Positions 55,388 to 64,000 of a stretch of DNA of 64,000 bases are shown here, piece after piece. Under the pieces are notes generated by a model. That model was not told the DNA's origin and did not search any database. It worked only from the letters and a program-made list of their open reading frames with translations. The position numbers were made by a program, and so were the translations under genes. The stretch lies in the NCBI GenBank assembly GCA_002254845.1, contig NKPT01000006.1, positions 41,119 through 105,118 on the forward strand, read 5' to 3'. The stretch comes from Chloracidobacterium sp. CP2_5A (GTDB lineage Bacteria; Acidobacteriota; Blastocatellia; Chloracidobacteriales; Chloracidobacteriaceae). The first letter of the stretch is position 1. Every line of letters starts with the position of its first letter.

Positions 55388-55915
55388 TCAGCCCGCCAAT
55401 AACCGAAGCTGCTTGGGCGTCAACAGCCAGCGCAGCGAGGCGTATCCCGGACGAAGGGCGAGCTGACAGTTGACATGACACAGCCCGCCTTTCTTGAACG
55501 CGATGCGGTCGGCGCTCAGGCTGCCCCAAACGAGAAAGGCGACCAGGCGGCTGAGGTCCGGCTCATGACCGACCAGCAGCGCGCTCGCCCCGCGCTCTAG
55601 GCGCGTCAGCGCCCCAATCAGCCGCTCCGTCCCCGCGCCCAGCGCCAGTTCCGGCGCTTCCCGCGTCACTGGCGTCTTTTTCAAAGCCTCAGCCACGATG
55701 TCCGCCGTCTGCCGGGCGCGAGCGAAGGGGCTTGTCCAAATCGCGTCAAAGTCCAGCCCTAGCCGCGCCATGGCGCGCGCAGCGGCGAGGGTATTGGCGC
55801 GGCCTTCGTCAGTCAGGGCGCGCTCGGCGTCCGAGCGCGAGCCGTCCGCCCCAAGGTCATGAGCAATTCCATGTCGCATCAGGTACAGTTCCACTGCGAA
55901 CGACCTCGCTTGCAT
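55388..55915 (-). CDS. sixA: Phosphohistidine phosphatase SixA-like
   Basis: This small histidine-phosphatase-superfamily protein (175 aa) has the RHG motif (LYLMRHGIAHD, His15), the ALTDEGR segment, SPFARARQTADIV and the second catalytic GHEPDLSRLVAFL, all in SixA order. SixA dephosphorylates phosphohistidine on phosphotransfer proteins. The C-terminus ends RWLLTPKQLRLLAG, common in SixA proteins. It diverges from the prephenate-dehydratase-like gene, with starts 25 bp apart. Confidence 0.88.
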   Translation of the reverse strand: MQARSFAVELYLMRHGIAHDLGADGSRSDAERALTDEGRANTLAAARAMARLGLDFDAIWTSPFARARQTADIVAEALKKTPVTREAPELALGAGTERLIGALTRLERGASALLVGHEPDLSRLVAFLVWGSLSADRIAFKKGGLCHVNCQLALRPGYASLRWLLTPKQLRLLAG

Positions 55916-55939
55916 CGTTTACGCGCCGGAGACAGCGCC

Positions 55940-56506
55940 GTGACCACCGACGCCAACTTATCGCCAAGCCGCGCGCCGCGCATCGCTTTCCAGGGCGCGC
56001 TCGGCGCTTACAGCGAAATGGCCGCCGCCCGCTTCGGCGTTCCCGCGCCCTACCCGACCTTTGCCGCCGTCTGCGCGGCGACCCTGGCGGGCGAAGTCGA
56101 GCTTGGCGTCCTGCCCGTCAGCAATAACATCGCCGGCGACGTGCCGGAAGCGCGGGCGCTCTTGCGCTCGCGCGCGCTGCGCTTGCTGGATGAGTTTTGG
56201 CTGCCGATTGAACATTGTCTGCTTGGCCTGCCCGGCGCGACCGTCGCCGACGCGACGCATATCTTGTCGCACTGGCAAGCGCTACGCCAATGCGCAAACG
56301 TCTTTGAGCGCCACGCTTGGTTACGTCCGACGACAGTGTACGACACCGCCGGGGCCGCCAAACTCATTCGGGCGCGCGGCCGGAGGAACTTGCTGGCTAT
56401 CGCCTCGCGCCGCGCGGCGGCGCATTATCAACTCAGCGTTCTGGCGGAAAACATCGCCGACCGCGCCGACAACGCCACTTGTTTTGTGTTGTTTCAAGCG
56501 CGCTAA
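55940..56506 (+). CDS. Prephenate dehydratase-like protein lacking the ACT domain
   Basis: Starting at GTG 55940, with GGAG eight nucleotides upstream, the product has 188 aa. It matches the PDT domain: RIAFQGALGAYSEMAAARFG, the FAAVCAATLAGEVELGVLPVSNNIAGDV segment, EHCLLGLPGATVADATHILSH and DTAGAAKLI. PDT makes phenylpyruvate from prephenate (phenylalanine pathway). Two things are odd. The conserved TRF triad reads Thr180-Cys181-Phe182, so the Arg known to matter for catalysis or substrate binding is missing. The C-terminal ACT regulatory domain is absent. It may be feedback-insensitive, altered in function, or inactive. The stop overlaps the propeller gene by 4 nt tail-to-tail. Confidence 0.82.
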   Translation: MTTDANLSPSRAPRIAFQGALGAYSEMAAARFGVPAPYPTFAAVCAATLAGEVELGVLPVSNNIAGDVPEARALLRSRALRLLDEFWLPIEHCLLGLPGATVADATHILSHWQALRQCANVFERHAWLRPTTVYDTAGAAKLIRARGRRNLLAIASRRAAAHYQLSVLAENIADRADNATCFVLFQAR

Positions 56507-59500
56507 GCCGACCGCCCATTCGGCGCCGGAGACTGCCGCAACCGAATTCCCAACACGGTAATATCATCGCGCTGCGGCTCGCCGCCGCGGTGGGCGGCGA
56601 GCTCGGCTTCCAAAGCCGCTTTTTGCTGTGTCGCTGGAAGCGCCGCCAGCCTGGCGGCGAGTTCCAGAAAGCGCCGCGTCCCAAACTTCTTGCCCTGCTC
56701 GTTGGGTTGGTCAACAAAGCCGTCAGTCGTCAGATACAGCATAGCGCCAGGCGTCATCGGGATTTGGTAATCGGTAAACCGCCGCGGGCGGCGCTCGCGG
56801 CCCACGCCCCCGATCGCCTGTCGGTCGCCTTTGATTTCTGTTAGAACGCCATTCGCCACGACGTACAGCGGACGGCGAGCGCCCGCGAACACAAGCGTTT
56901 GGAGGGCGTAGTCAATCGCGCAGACGCCGACATCCATCCCGTCCGGCAACCGCTCGCTTTCATTTTGCTTGAGCGCCCGCTGAATGCCGTGATGCAGCGC
57001 CTCGAGGATTTGCGCCGGTTGCCACACGCCCTGGGCCGCCACGATCTGTCCCAGCAGGTCGTTCCCAATCATGGACATCAACGCCCCCGGCACGCCGTGA
57101 CCCGTGCAGTCGGCCACCGCCAGAATCACCTGCCCTTCCCGCTGATGCAGCCAATAGAAATCGCCCGACACAATGTCTTTCGGCTTCCACAGTACAAAGT
57201 GCTCTCCCAGCGCCGCCGCCAGCGACTCCGCCGCCGGCAACCTCGCCTGTTGGATCGTCCGCGCATAGGTCAGGCTCTCCAGCATGTCCCGCCGCTGCGC
57301 CTCAATCTCCCGATTGCGGGCTTCAAGCTCTTGGTTCTGGCGGGTGACTTCGGAGGTTCGCTCCTCGATCTTGATTTCTAGCCTCCGGTTTTGCGCCGTC
57401 AGTTGCCGCAGCCGCAGCCGGACGCCCCCGTACAACGCCAGCCCGCCGGCGAGCGCAAATCCGATGTACGCCGGCCAGGTTTGCCACCACGGCGGGCGAA
57501 TCTCGAACTCCAACAGCAGCTTTGCGGCGCTCCACACCCCGTCGTGGTTCGCCGCCATGACCCAAAAGCGGTGTTTTCCAGGCGGCAGGTTCGTGTAGTT
57601 GGCTTCCCGCCGCGTCCCAACCTCCCGCCACCCGCGGTCAAAGCCCTCCAGCCAGCACTGGTACCGATTTTCTTGCGGCGCCTGAAAGTCTATCCCCACG
57701 TAACTGATGTCGAGCGCGTTCTGGTCATAGTCGAGCGTTAGACGCCCCGCCGCAGGGAGGAAACGCCTCTGCCCGTTGACTTTCAGCCCCGTCAGAGTCA
57801 CGAGCGGCGGCAACTGGTTGTCGATCAGCTTTGCCGGATGAAAAATATTGAGTCCGTTCGTGCCGCCGAAGAAGATTTCGCCGCGGGCGTTTTGAAACGC
57901 TGAAAAGCGATTGAACTCGCGCCCCTGCAGGCCATCCGTCGGCGTGTAGGTCCGAAAGGTCATTCGCGCCGGATCAAAGCGCGTGATGCCGGCATCGCTG
58001 CTAATCCAGAAATAGCCTTTCTCATCCGAGAACATCGCGTAGCAGTTGTTGTGCGGCAGCCCGTTTTCCTCAGTGATGTGGGTGAAGGTCTCGCGCTGGG
58101 GATCAAACCGGCATAGCCCAGCGCCTTTCGTGACCATCCACAGAGTGCCGTCGTTTCCCTCGAAGAAATGAGTCACATACGGCGTGCCAAAATCTGGGCG
58201 AGTGTCAACCCGGTAAACGCGAGAGGCTTTATCCGCCGGGTCATAGCATAGAGCTCCTCTCTGGAACCCGATCCATATTCGGACTCGGCCGTCGCGGCTG
58301 GAGACATAAATGGACTGAACATCGGCGAAAAGCCCTTCCCTGACAGCTTCCGGCTTATCGCCCTCGCCCAGCAATTTGTCAGAAATGCGTTTATAGCTCG
58401 CGCGCCGATCAGGCGAAATCTCGTACACGCCGCGATTTTCCGTGCCGATCCAAAGGCTGCCGCGCTGGTCCTCGTAGATTACATTGACGCAAAAGCGGTC
58501 AGGCAGCGCCGGGCAAGCCTGAAAGACGCCCCGCGCCGGGTCAAAGACCTGGAGTCCAAGCTGCGTGCCGACCCAGAGGACGCCCTGTCGGTCTTCATAC
58601 ACCGCCCAGACAGTGTCCGAGCGCAGCCCGGCTGGGCTGGAAGGACGAGCGCGGTAACGAGTGACATAGCCAGTTTGGCGGTCAAGACAGTTGAGGCCGC
58701 CAAACTGAGTCGCTACCCAGACGCGTCCTTTTCGATCCTCGCAAATGCCTCGGATGTAGTTGTTCGACAGCGAAGCGGGGTCGAAGGGATGATGTTGATG
58801 CAACTCAAAGCGGTTGCTCGTCGGCGAAAGCTTGATAAGCCCCAACACGCCATCCCCAAGCCAGAGGACGCCCGAGCGGTCGCGCAGCATGCAGTGCAGA
58901 CGCTGCGCCCGAAAGCCGTTGGGACGGGCAGGCACAGGACTCACGGTTTGGCTCACGCGACGGCGGAGGTCAATGATTCGCAGGCTGTCGCCATTCGAGC
59001 TGCACCAAACAGTTTGGTTTTCCCACCACAGTAACGTCAAACCTGCCACGTTCTCGGGCGCTCCAGGCCAGGCGTCGAGCGCGGCGCGGTCAAACCGCTC
59101 AACGATGCGCTCCTGCGCGGGGTCGAACAGCGCGAAGCCGAGCTGCCCATAGAGGCGCAGGCGCTTGTCTGGATCGAGCCCCGGGAGGATATGCCACCCA
59201 ATGAAGCGGACTTGCTGGGAGCCGGCGACTGCGTAGCGCTCGCCGGGCAGGATGACCTTCAGGCGGCCTGAAGCTTCGTCAAGTCGAAGCAGGCCCTGAT
59301 GATGGCCAGCCCACAGCCGGCCCGTCGAATCTTCGCAGACGCCCAAAATGGATCCGTCCACAAGGCCTTGGTCTCGCGGATCGTAAAACCTCATGTCATT
59401 TTGTTGCCGATCCAGGCGAACAAGCCCTTGTTCAGTGTAAACCCACAGGAGGCCCCGCCGATCCTCGTAGAAGCCAAAGACCGTGGCGCGAAAACCGACT

Positions 59501-59889
59501 TTGAATTTGACTTCATAGGTAATGAAGCCTTCCGTCTGCGGGTCGTAACGACAGAAGTTGCCCTGCCCAAGCCCCACCCACAGCGTCCCGTCGCGAGTCT
59601 CATATAGGCTGCGAATAAAATTGCTCGGCAACGAGTCAGTCCTGCCGGGCTGGCGACGATAAACCTTGAACGCCAGCCCATCGTAGCGATTCAACCCATC
59701 CTCCGTGCCAATCCAGAGAAAGCCGCGCTGATCCTGCAGGAGGCAGTGCACGGCGTTGCTAGAGAGCCCCTGCTCTTGCGCGAGCCGTTCAAAGACCGCG
59801 GTCGGGGGGATATTCCCGACCGCGCTCAAGCGCGCCGCCAGCCCAAGCGTAACGCTGACGAAAGCGCGCAAGATGAGCCGCAGGAGCAC
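56503..59889 (-). CDS. Two-component-regulator-propeller / SpoIIE phosphatase signalling protein
   Basis: From GTG 59889 the protein has 1128 aa. A signal-like segment (LLRLILRAFVSVTLGLAA) is followed by many reg_prop beta-propeller repeats of the form GxLWIGTxxGLxRYD, a Y_Y_Y domain (ISYVGIDFQAPQENRYQCWLEGFDRGW), one TM helix (TWPAYIGFALAGGLALYGGV), a coiled coil (EERTSEVTRQNQELEARNREIEAQ) and a PP2C-type SpoIIE phosphatase (KDIVSGDFYWLH, ADCTGHGVPGALMSMIGNDLL, DGFVDQ, RDDITVLGI). It would sense in the periplasm and dephosphorylate an anti-sigma-factor antagonist in the cytosol. The start is uncertain: ATG 60000 and the frame to 60114 are also open, and a 19-bp duplication covers this area. 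Confidence 0.9.
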   Translation of the reverse strand: MLLRLILRAFVSVTLGLAARLSAVGNIPPTAVFERLAQEQGLSSNAVHCLLQDQRGFLWIGTEDGLNRYDGLAFKVYRRQPGRTDSLPSNFIRSLYETRDGTLWVGLGQGNFCRYDPQTEGFITYEVKFKVGFRATVFGFYEDRRGLLWVYTEQGLVRLDRQQNDMRFYDPRDQGLVDGSILGVCEDSTGRLWAGHHQGLLRLDEASGRLKVILPGERYAVAGSQQVRFIGWHILPGLDPDKRLRLYGQLGFALFDPAQERIVERFDRAALDAWPGAPENVAGLTLLWWENQTVWCSSNGDSLRIIDLRRRVSQTVSPVPARPNGFRAQRLHCMLRDRSGVLWLGDGVLGLIKLSPTSNRFELHQHHPFDPASLSNNYIRGICEDRKGRVWVATQFGGLNCLDRQTGYVTRYRARPSSPAGLRSDTVWAVYEDRQGVLWVGTQLGLQVFDPARGVFQACPALPDRFCVNVIYEDQRGSLWIGTENRGVYEISPDRRASYKRISDKLLGEGDKPEAVREGLFADVQSIYVSSRDGRVRIWIGFQRGALCYDPADKASRVYRVDTRPDFGTPYVTHFFEGNDGTLWMVTKGAGLCRFDPQRETFTHITEENGLPHNNCYAMFSDEKGYFWISSDAGITRFDPARMTFRTYTPTDGLQGREFNRFSAFQNARGEIFFGGTNGLNIFHPAKLIDNQLPPLVTLTGLKVNGQRRFLPAAGRLTLDYDQNALDISYVGIDFQAPQENRYQCWLEGFDRGWREVGTRREANYTNLPPGKHRFWVMAANHDGVWSAAKLLLEFEIRPPWWQTWPAYIGFALAGGLALYGGVRLRLRQLTAQNRRLEIKIEERTSEVTRQNQELEARNREIEAQRRDMLESLTYARTIQQARLPAAESLAAALGEHFVLWKPKDIVSGDFYWLHQREGQVILAVADCTGHGVPGALMSMIGNDLLGQIVAAQGVWQPAQILEALHHGIQRALKQNESERLPDGMDVGVCAIDYALQTLVFAGARRPLYVVANGVLTEIKGDRQAIGGVGRERRPRRFTDYQIPMTPGAMLYLTTDGFVDQPNEQGKKFGTRRFLELAARLAALPATQQKAALEAELAAHRGGEPQRDDITVLGIRLRQSPAPNGRSA

Positions 59890-59916
59890 GAGGTTATCGC
59901 AGGAGCACGAGGTTAT
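59879..59916. repeat. 19-bp perfect tandem duplication at the 5' end of the propeller gene
   Basis: CGCAGGAGCACGAGGTTAT is repeated at 59879 and 59898. On the minus strand each copy carries a GTG; only the one at 59889 is in the propeller frame, since 19 is not a multiple of 3. Confidence 0.95.
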
Positions 59917-60161
59917 AAGGGGAGAGATCGACGGGCTTTTTTCCACGCTGTGTCCTGGAAGATTTGTAATGCGCCGGCGGAGCGGGAGCAAGCTTGACAT
60001 TGCCACCGCGCTCAAAGCTAGCGCGACTTGGCTTGACTTTTCGAGCCGCGGCGGCACAAGCCCTCCGGCTTGGAGCGCGCGCTTGGAGCGCGACGACTTG
60101 ACACCGCGCCCCAAACAGCCGACGCGGCTCAGGCAGGAGCATCGCGATGCTCAATGGCGGG

Positions 60162-61142
60162 CTAGCCGTCCGTCTCGCTGATGGCCGCGGCAAAGAGCGG
60201 TATCAAAAGCTCGTGGTGTCCGGTCAGCGCGATGCCGCGTCCGGTTCCGCCCGCCACCGGGCGGCGCGTGACATTGGTCAACGGACGGTAATGCTGGATG
60301 AAATCAAAATTGACCGTCGTGAAATTGGTCAATGGATAGCCGAGATTCCTGACGGTTGTTACCGCCTTGAGAAAGACTTCGGGCAAAATCACGGCCGAGC
60401 CAAAGTTCAGATACACGCCGCCATCATGAAGCTCGCGCGCCAGCCCGCACAGCAGGCGGAAGTCATGGTAGGTGGCCGCGCCGATGGCCGCGCCGGCGGC
60501 GGTCGGGTGAATATGGGTAATGTCTGTCCCGACGGCTACATGAACCGTGACCGGGACGCGCCGACGGTACGCCTGAGCGAACACCGACTGCGCCGCGTAA
60601 GGCGGCTGCGCCGCTTCGAGCCAGCGGCCGACCGCCTCGCCCAGCCCAATGCCGTCAGCGGCGGCGGCGGCGCAGGCGGCGTTGATGCCTTGCCCGGTTT
60701 CCTCCGCGCCGCCGAACGCGCCGCTGCCAAGCGTGGCGTCAACATCCTCCGAAGTCGCCCCGACCAGCGCGATTTCAAAGTCGTGGATGGCGCTTGACCC
60801 GTTGCAGGCGAAGGCCGTGAGGTAGCCGCGCGCCATGAGGTCAATGAGAATCGGACCCAGCCCGCACTTGATGACATGACCGCCGAAGCCGGCAATCACC
60901 GCCCGCCCCTGGTCGCGAGCTGCCCGAACAGCCGCGGCGGCAGCGCGCAGCTCCTTGACGGCCAGAATATTGGGAAGCGACGCAAAGAAGTCGCGCAGGC
61001 TCGCCCCTGGCGGGCAGGGGCGGGACAGATCGCTCGCGGAAACCTTGCTCGGGCGCTGCGCGAGCGGATAGGTGTTGAGCCCCGCGAAATCCAGCGGGCG
61101 CGCGGCATAGCGACTGTTCGAAGGGGGCGAAGCGGCGCTCAC
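60162..61142 (-). CDS. Conserved protein resembling deoxyhypusine synthase (Rossmann-like fold)
   Basis: The 326-aa protein contains AGFGGHVIKCGLGPILIDLMARGYLTAFACNGSSAIHDFEIALVG, TSEDVDATLGSGAFG, VTVHVAVGTDITHIHPTAAG, LNFGSAVILPEVFLKA and FIQHYRPLTNVTRRPV. These fit a family, distant from deoxyhypusine synthase, that is conserved in several Gram-negative phyla and has no assigned reaction. Bacteria normally lack eIF5A, so a hypusine role is unlikely; NAD binding is plausible. It has no signal peptide. Its start lies 20 nt downstream of the histidine-kinase stop, so the two are probably co-transcribed. Confidence 0.75.
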   Translation of the reverse strand: MSAASPPSNSRYAARPLDFAGLNTYPLAQRPSKVSASDLSRPCPPGASLRDFFASLPNILAVKELRAAAAAVRAARDQGRAVIAGFGGHVIKCGLGPILIDLMARGYLTAFACNGSSAIHDFEIALVGATSEDVDATLGSGAFGGAEETGQGINAACAAAAADGIGLGEAVGRWLEAAQPPYAAQSVFAQAYRRRVPVTVHVAVGTDITHIHPTAAGAAIGAATYHDFRLLCGLARELHDGGVYLNFGSAVILPEVFLKAVTTVRNLGYPLTNFTTVNFDFIQHYRPLTNVTRRPVAGGTGRGIALTGHHELLIPLFAAAISETDG

Positions 61143-61162
61143 AGGCGATGACGGGCGCGGCG

Positions 61163-63607
61163 CTAGAGCAGCTCGCCGCGCGGAAGGAAAATGCGGAACG
61201 TCGTGCCCTTGCCGACCTCGCTCTCGACGGTGATGAAGCCTTTGTTTTGAGCGATGATGCCTTCCACCACCGAGAGACCGAGACCCGTCCCTTTGCCGAT
61301 CGGCTTAGTCGTGAAGAACGGCTCAAAAATGCGCTGCCGAACTTCCTCTGTCATGCCGACTCCAGTGTCGGCAACCTCAAGCATGACATACGGGTTCATG
61401 CGGATGGTTTCATCATTGGCGTGGCGCGCGCGAAACGTCGCGCCTCCAGAGACCTCGGGACGGGACTCGTGCCAGACGTTGAGCGTCCTCAGCGTCAGCG
61501 TACCGCCCTGCGGCATGGCGTCGCGGGCATTGACGGCCAGGTTGGCGAGCACCTGCTCAAGCTGTTGCTGATCAGCGACGACAATGCCCAAATCCGGCGA
61601 CAAGTCAGTGACAATGGTGATCTGCGGCTCAAGGAGCGGGCGCAGTATGCGAGCGGTGGATGTCACCAGCTCATTGACGTTCAAGGGCGCCAGCTGCTGC
61701 TGTTGCCTGCGCCCGAAGGCGAGCAACTGTCCGGTGAGGGTCGCAGCGCGCGAAACGGCCGTCAGAATATCCTTGGCGTAACGATGAAGAAGGTCGGGAG
61801 AGGAACGCTCAATCGAAGTCGGGGACAGGCGACGCTCAAGCAACCCGGCGTAGCCGGCCACGACCGTCAGCAGATTATTGAACTCATGGGCGATGCCTGC
61901 GGCCAACTGCCCGACGGCTTCCATTTTCTGCGCTTGCCGAACTTGCTCCTCAAGCGTCCGGCGCTGCGTGATGTCCTCGATCATGCCCAGGAGATACTGC
62001 GGGCGGCCGTCGCTGTCGCGCACCGTCACCACGGTGAGGCGGCCCCAAACGACCTCTCCCCGCCGCGTCAGGTAACGCTTCTCAACCTGAAAGCTGGATA
62101 GGTTGGCGTCTTCAACGAGCTCCCGAGTGAACCGAACCGTTTCCTCAATATCTTGCGGGTGGTTGAAGTCTGAGTAGCGCCGCCCGGCGACCTCTTCCGG
62201 GGTATAGCCGAGCCACTCGCACACAGCGCGGTTGGCGCGCAAAATCTGCCCGGTTAGCGATACCAGCGCAATGCCCAGCGGCGCGGCGTCGAACACGCGA
62301 CGGAAGCGCTCCTCGCTTTCCCGCAGCGCGCGCTCCGCCAGGCGGCGTTCCGTAAGGTCGCGCCCGATGCCCTGAAAAGCGGCCGGCTTGCCATTTTCCA
62401 GAACAACCCAAGTCACCAACTCAAGGGTCAGCCGTCGCCCATCGCGGGTCACGAGCGTGGCTTCATAACGGACGGTCGTTTCTGGCGCTTCAAGCAGCCG
62501 CTTGACGGCCGCGCGCGCCGCCGGGCGGCTTTCCGGCACAATGAGGTCTAGGACGTTGATAGAGCGCGCTTCATCGCGCCGATACCCGAAGAGCGCCTCG
62601 GTGGCCGGGTTGATGTCGAGCACCCAGCCTTGCATGTCGTGGCAATAGATAACATCCTGCGCGCTATTGAAAAGGGTGCGGTAGCGGGCCTCGCTTTCGC
62701 GCAGGGACTTTTCCGTCTGTCGCCGCTGGGTCACGTCGCGCGCCATGCCATGGACGCCGACCAGCTCGCCCTGCTCGCGGAACAGACGCGAGCTGATTTC
62801 CAGCGTGACGCGGCGGCCGTCCTTGGCAATGACATCCAGCTCGTACTGCGTGGACTCAGCCCGGCCAGCGCGCTTTTCGGCAATCGCCTGCAGCGCCCGC
62901 ACGCGGTGATCAGGCGCGACAATATGCGTCATCGTCAGGTGCTTGGCGTCGGCTGGCGTGTAGCCCAGCACGCGCTCCACGCCGCGGTTGACCGACAGGA
63001 AGCGGCCTTCAAAGTCGTGGACGTAAACAATATCGCTGGCGTTCTCAAAAAGGTCGCGGTAGCGCGCCTCGCTCTCGCGCAGGGCTTGCTCAATGCGCTT
63101 GCGCTCAGTGATGTCGCGCAGAATGCCCTGGATGGCCACCGGCTTGCCATCGCGGCAGAGCAGGCGCGAGTTGACCTCAAGCGTCACGCGCCGGCCGTCC
63201 TTCGTCATAAAGTCGGCTTCATAGCGCGAGGCCGGATTTCGCCCCTCCAGCTTATCGCTCAACGCCTGCCGAACGCGCTCGCGGTGCTCGGGCACAACAA
63301 GATGGGCAAATTCCCGCACTGACATCGCCATAACTTCCTCGGCGCTGTAACCAAGGATTTGCTCGCCGGCGGCGTTCCACGCCAAGCGACGGCCATCAAG
63401 CCCCAAGACCAGAATAATGTCGGAAGCGCCGTCGAAAATTTCCTGGTAGCGCAGCTCGCTTTCCCGCAACGCGCGGATGGCGTGCCCGGACTCGCGCAGC
63501 GCTGCCTCGAGCTCGGCAATCCGCTTCTGCATTGCCGCCAGCGTCGCGGCAGCAGCTAACGGCCCCGCCGCTTCAAAAGCGTTCGCTGCCTCAGCCTTAT
63601 CCATCAT
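61163..63607 (-). CDS. Cytoplasmic PAS-domain sensor histidine kinase (four PAS domains)
   Basis: The 814-aa protein opens with a coiled coil, then four PAS/PAC units starting near residues 50, 175, 300 and 425, each ending in an R(D/E)xTxRK/R-like motif and joined by the linker [10 protein letters not shown] HisKA dimerisation domain follows with H-box [10 protein letters not shown], and a HATPase with N-box [11 protein letters not shown]1 VADTGVGM and G2 [11 protein letters not shown]. No TM segment is present, so it senses cytosolic signals such as redox, light cofactors or small ligands. The HEFNNLL H-box is that of the NtrB-like/hybrid-associated class. No response regulator is adjacent. 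Confidence 0.95.
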   Translation of the reverse strand: MMDKAEAANAFEAAGPLAAAATLAAMQKRIAELEAALRESGHAIRALRESELRYQEIFDGASDIILVLGLDGRRLAWNAAGEQILGYSAEEVMAMSVREFAHLVVPEHRERVRQALSDKLEGRNPASRYEADFMTKDGRRVTLEVNSRLLCRDGKPVAIQGILRDITERKRIEQALRESEARYRDLFENASDIVYVHDFEGRFLSVNRGVERVLGYTPADAKHLTMTHIVAPDHRVRALQAIAEKRAGRAESTQYELDVIAKDGRRVTLEISSRLFREQGELVGVHGMARDVTQRRQTEKSLRESEARYRTLFNSAQDVIYCHDMQGWVLDINPATEALFGYRRDEARSINVLDLIVPESRPAARAAVKRLLEAPETTVRYEATLVTRDGRRLTLELVTWVVLENGKPAAFQGIGRDLTERRLAERALRESEERFRRVFDAAPLGIALVSLTGQILRANRAVCEWLGYTPEEVAGRRYSDFNHPQDIEETVRFTRELVEDANLSSFQVEKRYLTRRGEVVWGRLTVVTVRDSDGRPQYLLGMIEDITQRRTLEEQVRQAQKMEAVGQLAAGIAHEFNNLLTVVAGYAGLLERRLSPTSIERSSPDLLHRYAKDILTAVSRAATLTGQLLAFGRRQQQQLAPLNVNELVTSTARILRPLLEPQITIVTDLSPDLGIVVADQQQLEQVLANLAVNARDAMPQGGTLTLRTLNVWHESRPEVSGGATFRARHANDETIRMNPYVMLEVADTGVGMTEEVRQRIFEPFFTTKPIGKGTGLGLSVVEGIIAQNKGFITVESEVGKGTTFRIFLPRGELL

Positions 63608-63613
63608 CCGGCG

Positions 63614-63931
63614 TTACTCGCGCTCTTCAATTGTCGTTAGGCGACTGCCGGCGTAAAAGCCGTAGCGGCCGGCAATCTGCTCGTAACCAGCCTTGGGCGA
63701 CAGGTAAACCCAAGCCACTTGCGGCGTCAGGCGCGACCCGTCGTCAAAGCTCACCCAGTTACAAGTTCCCTTGTAGCTACACGTGTAGGTGTCGGACGTG
63801 ACTTTCAGCGCGGACTGGCTCACCGCTTCCGGCGCAAAATACCAGTGGCCTTCAAAGGATAAAACTTGGCTTGGATCGGCGGCGGTGGCCAAAACAGCGT
63901 TGGTAGCGCGATCCCTAATGGTGATTTTCAT
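63614..63931 (-). CDS. DUF427 family protein
   Basis: The 105-aa protein shows the DUF427 pattern: a short N-terminal strand, FEGHWYFAPEAVSQSALKVT, then TCSYKGTCNWVSFDDG and AWVYLSPKAGYEQIAGRYGFYAG near the end. The family is a small beta-tent domain of unknown function. It starts the minus-strand run that continues into the histidine kinase (6-nt gap), so a link to that kinase is possible. No more can be said from sequence. Confidence 0.9.
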   Translation of the reverse strand: MKITIRDRATNAVLATAADPSQVLSFEGHWYFAPEAVSQSALKVTSDTYTCSYKGTCNWVSFDDGSRLTPQVAWVYLSPKAGYEQIAGRYGFYAGSRLTTIEERE

Positions 63932-64000
63932 AGGCTGGTCCTCCGTCTCGTCCGGCGCGCAAAAGCGACGCGGCTTCGCTTGGCGCGCGTCAGCCGAAAA

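Noticed and set aside
60162..60797. Plus-strand ORF over the deoxyhypusine-synthase-like gene
   Set aside because: The minus-strand frame carries the conserved family segments; the plus frame does not.

Overview
This is a GC-rich (roughly 60-65% by eye), gene-dense bacterial chromosome segment with no recognisable insertion sequence, prophage, CRISPR array or rRNA. Several features point to a Gram-negative, probably phototrophic acidobacterium close to Chloracidobacterium (Blastocatellia). They are a plant/cyanobacterial-type phytoene desaturase (CrtP), an N-terminal 2Fe-2S protein with the architecture of the chlorosome envelope proteins CsmI/CsmJ/CsmX, a zinc-ribbon Ser/Thr kinase fused to a formylglycine-generating-enzyme-like domain, and lipid A/heptose genes (lpxK, rfaE1-like). 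The taxon is an inference; no marker such as 16S rRNA lies in the window.

Layout. 1-2050: a LolD/MacB-type ABC ATPase (cut by the window edge) diverges from a CobW-family metallochaperone GTPase. 2368-7423: a tight operon of a 1005-aa P-loop ATPase, a 109-aa unknown protein, a P-II protein and an Amt ammonium channel, with the last three start/stop overlapped. 7479-14474: two DNA methyltransferases without visible restriction partners (an AT-richer D12 adenine enzyme and a C5-cytosine enzyme), a DciA/DUF721 protein, a zinc-ribbon subtilase, a fibronectin-type lipoprotein and hslU without hslV. 14569-21841: kynurenine 3-monooxygenase, the kinase-FGE fusion, an 850-bp stretch with no convincing gene, then truA, uppS and a TPR membrane protein. 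21934-29481 (all minus strand): tsaB, gcvPB, a polytopic membrane protein, K+-independent-type H+-pyrophosphatase and a nucleoside-type ABC permease. 29557-36406: the CsmI/J/X-like 2Fe-2S protein, valS, crtP and an MtaD-like deaminase.

36437-49615: a methyltransferase, an acyl-CoA carboxylase beta subunit, dusB/rfaE1/wecB, a small protein coupled to a radical SAM enzyme, a GAF protein with clear promoter and terminator, tRNA-Arg and tRNA-Leu next to a trpF remnant, an aspartate-type aminotransferase, an RDD protein, tRNA-Leu and lpxK. 49628-63931: an SRPBCC protein whose tail overlaps smc antisense, tRNA-Glu, an orphan DppD-type ATPase, SixA, an ACT-less prephenate-dehydratase-like protein, a propeller-SpoIIE phosphatase, a deoxyhypusine-synthase-like protein, a four-PAS histidine kinase and a DUF427 protein.

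Much of the content is housekeeping (translation, tRNA modification, chromosome maintenance, envelope). The parts most worth a second look are the ATPase/P-II/Amt operon, the chlorosome-like 2Fe-2S protein, the trpF remnant, and a recurring habit of short perfect tandem duplications (13-19 bp), several of them spanning stop codons.
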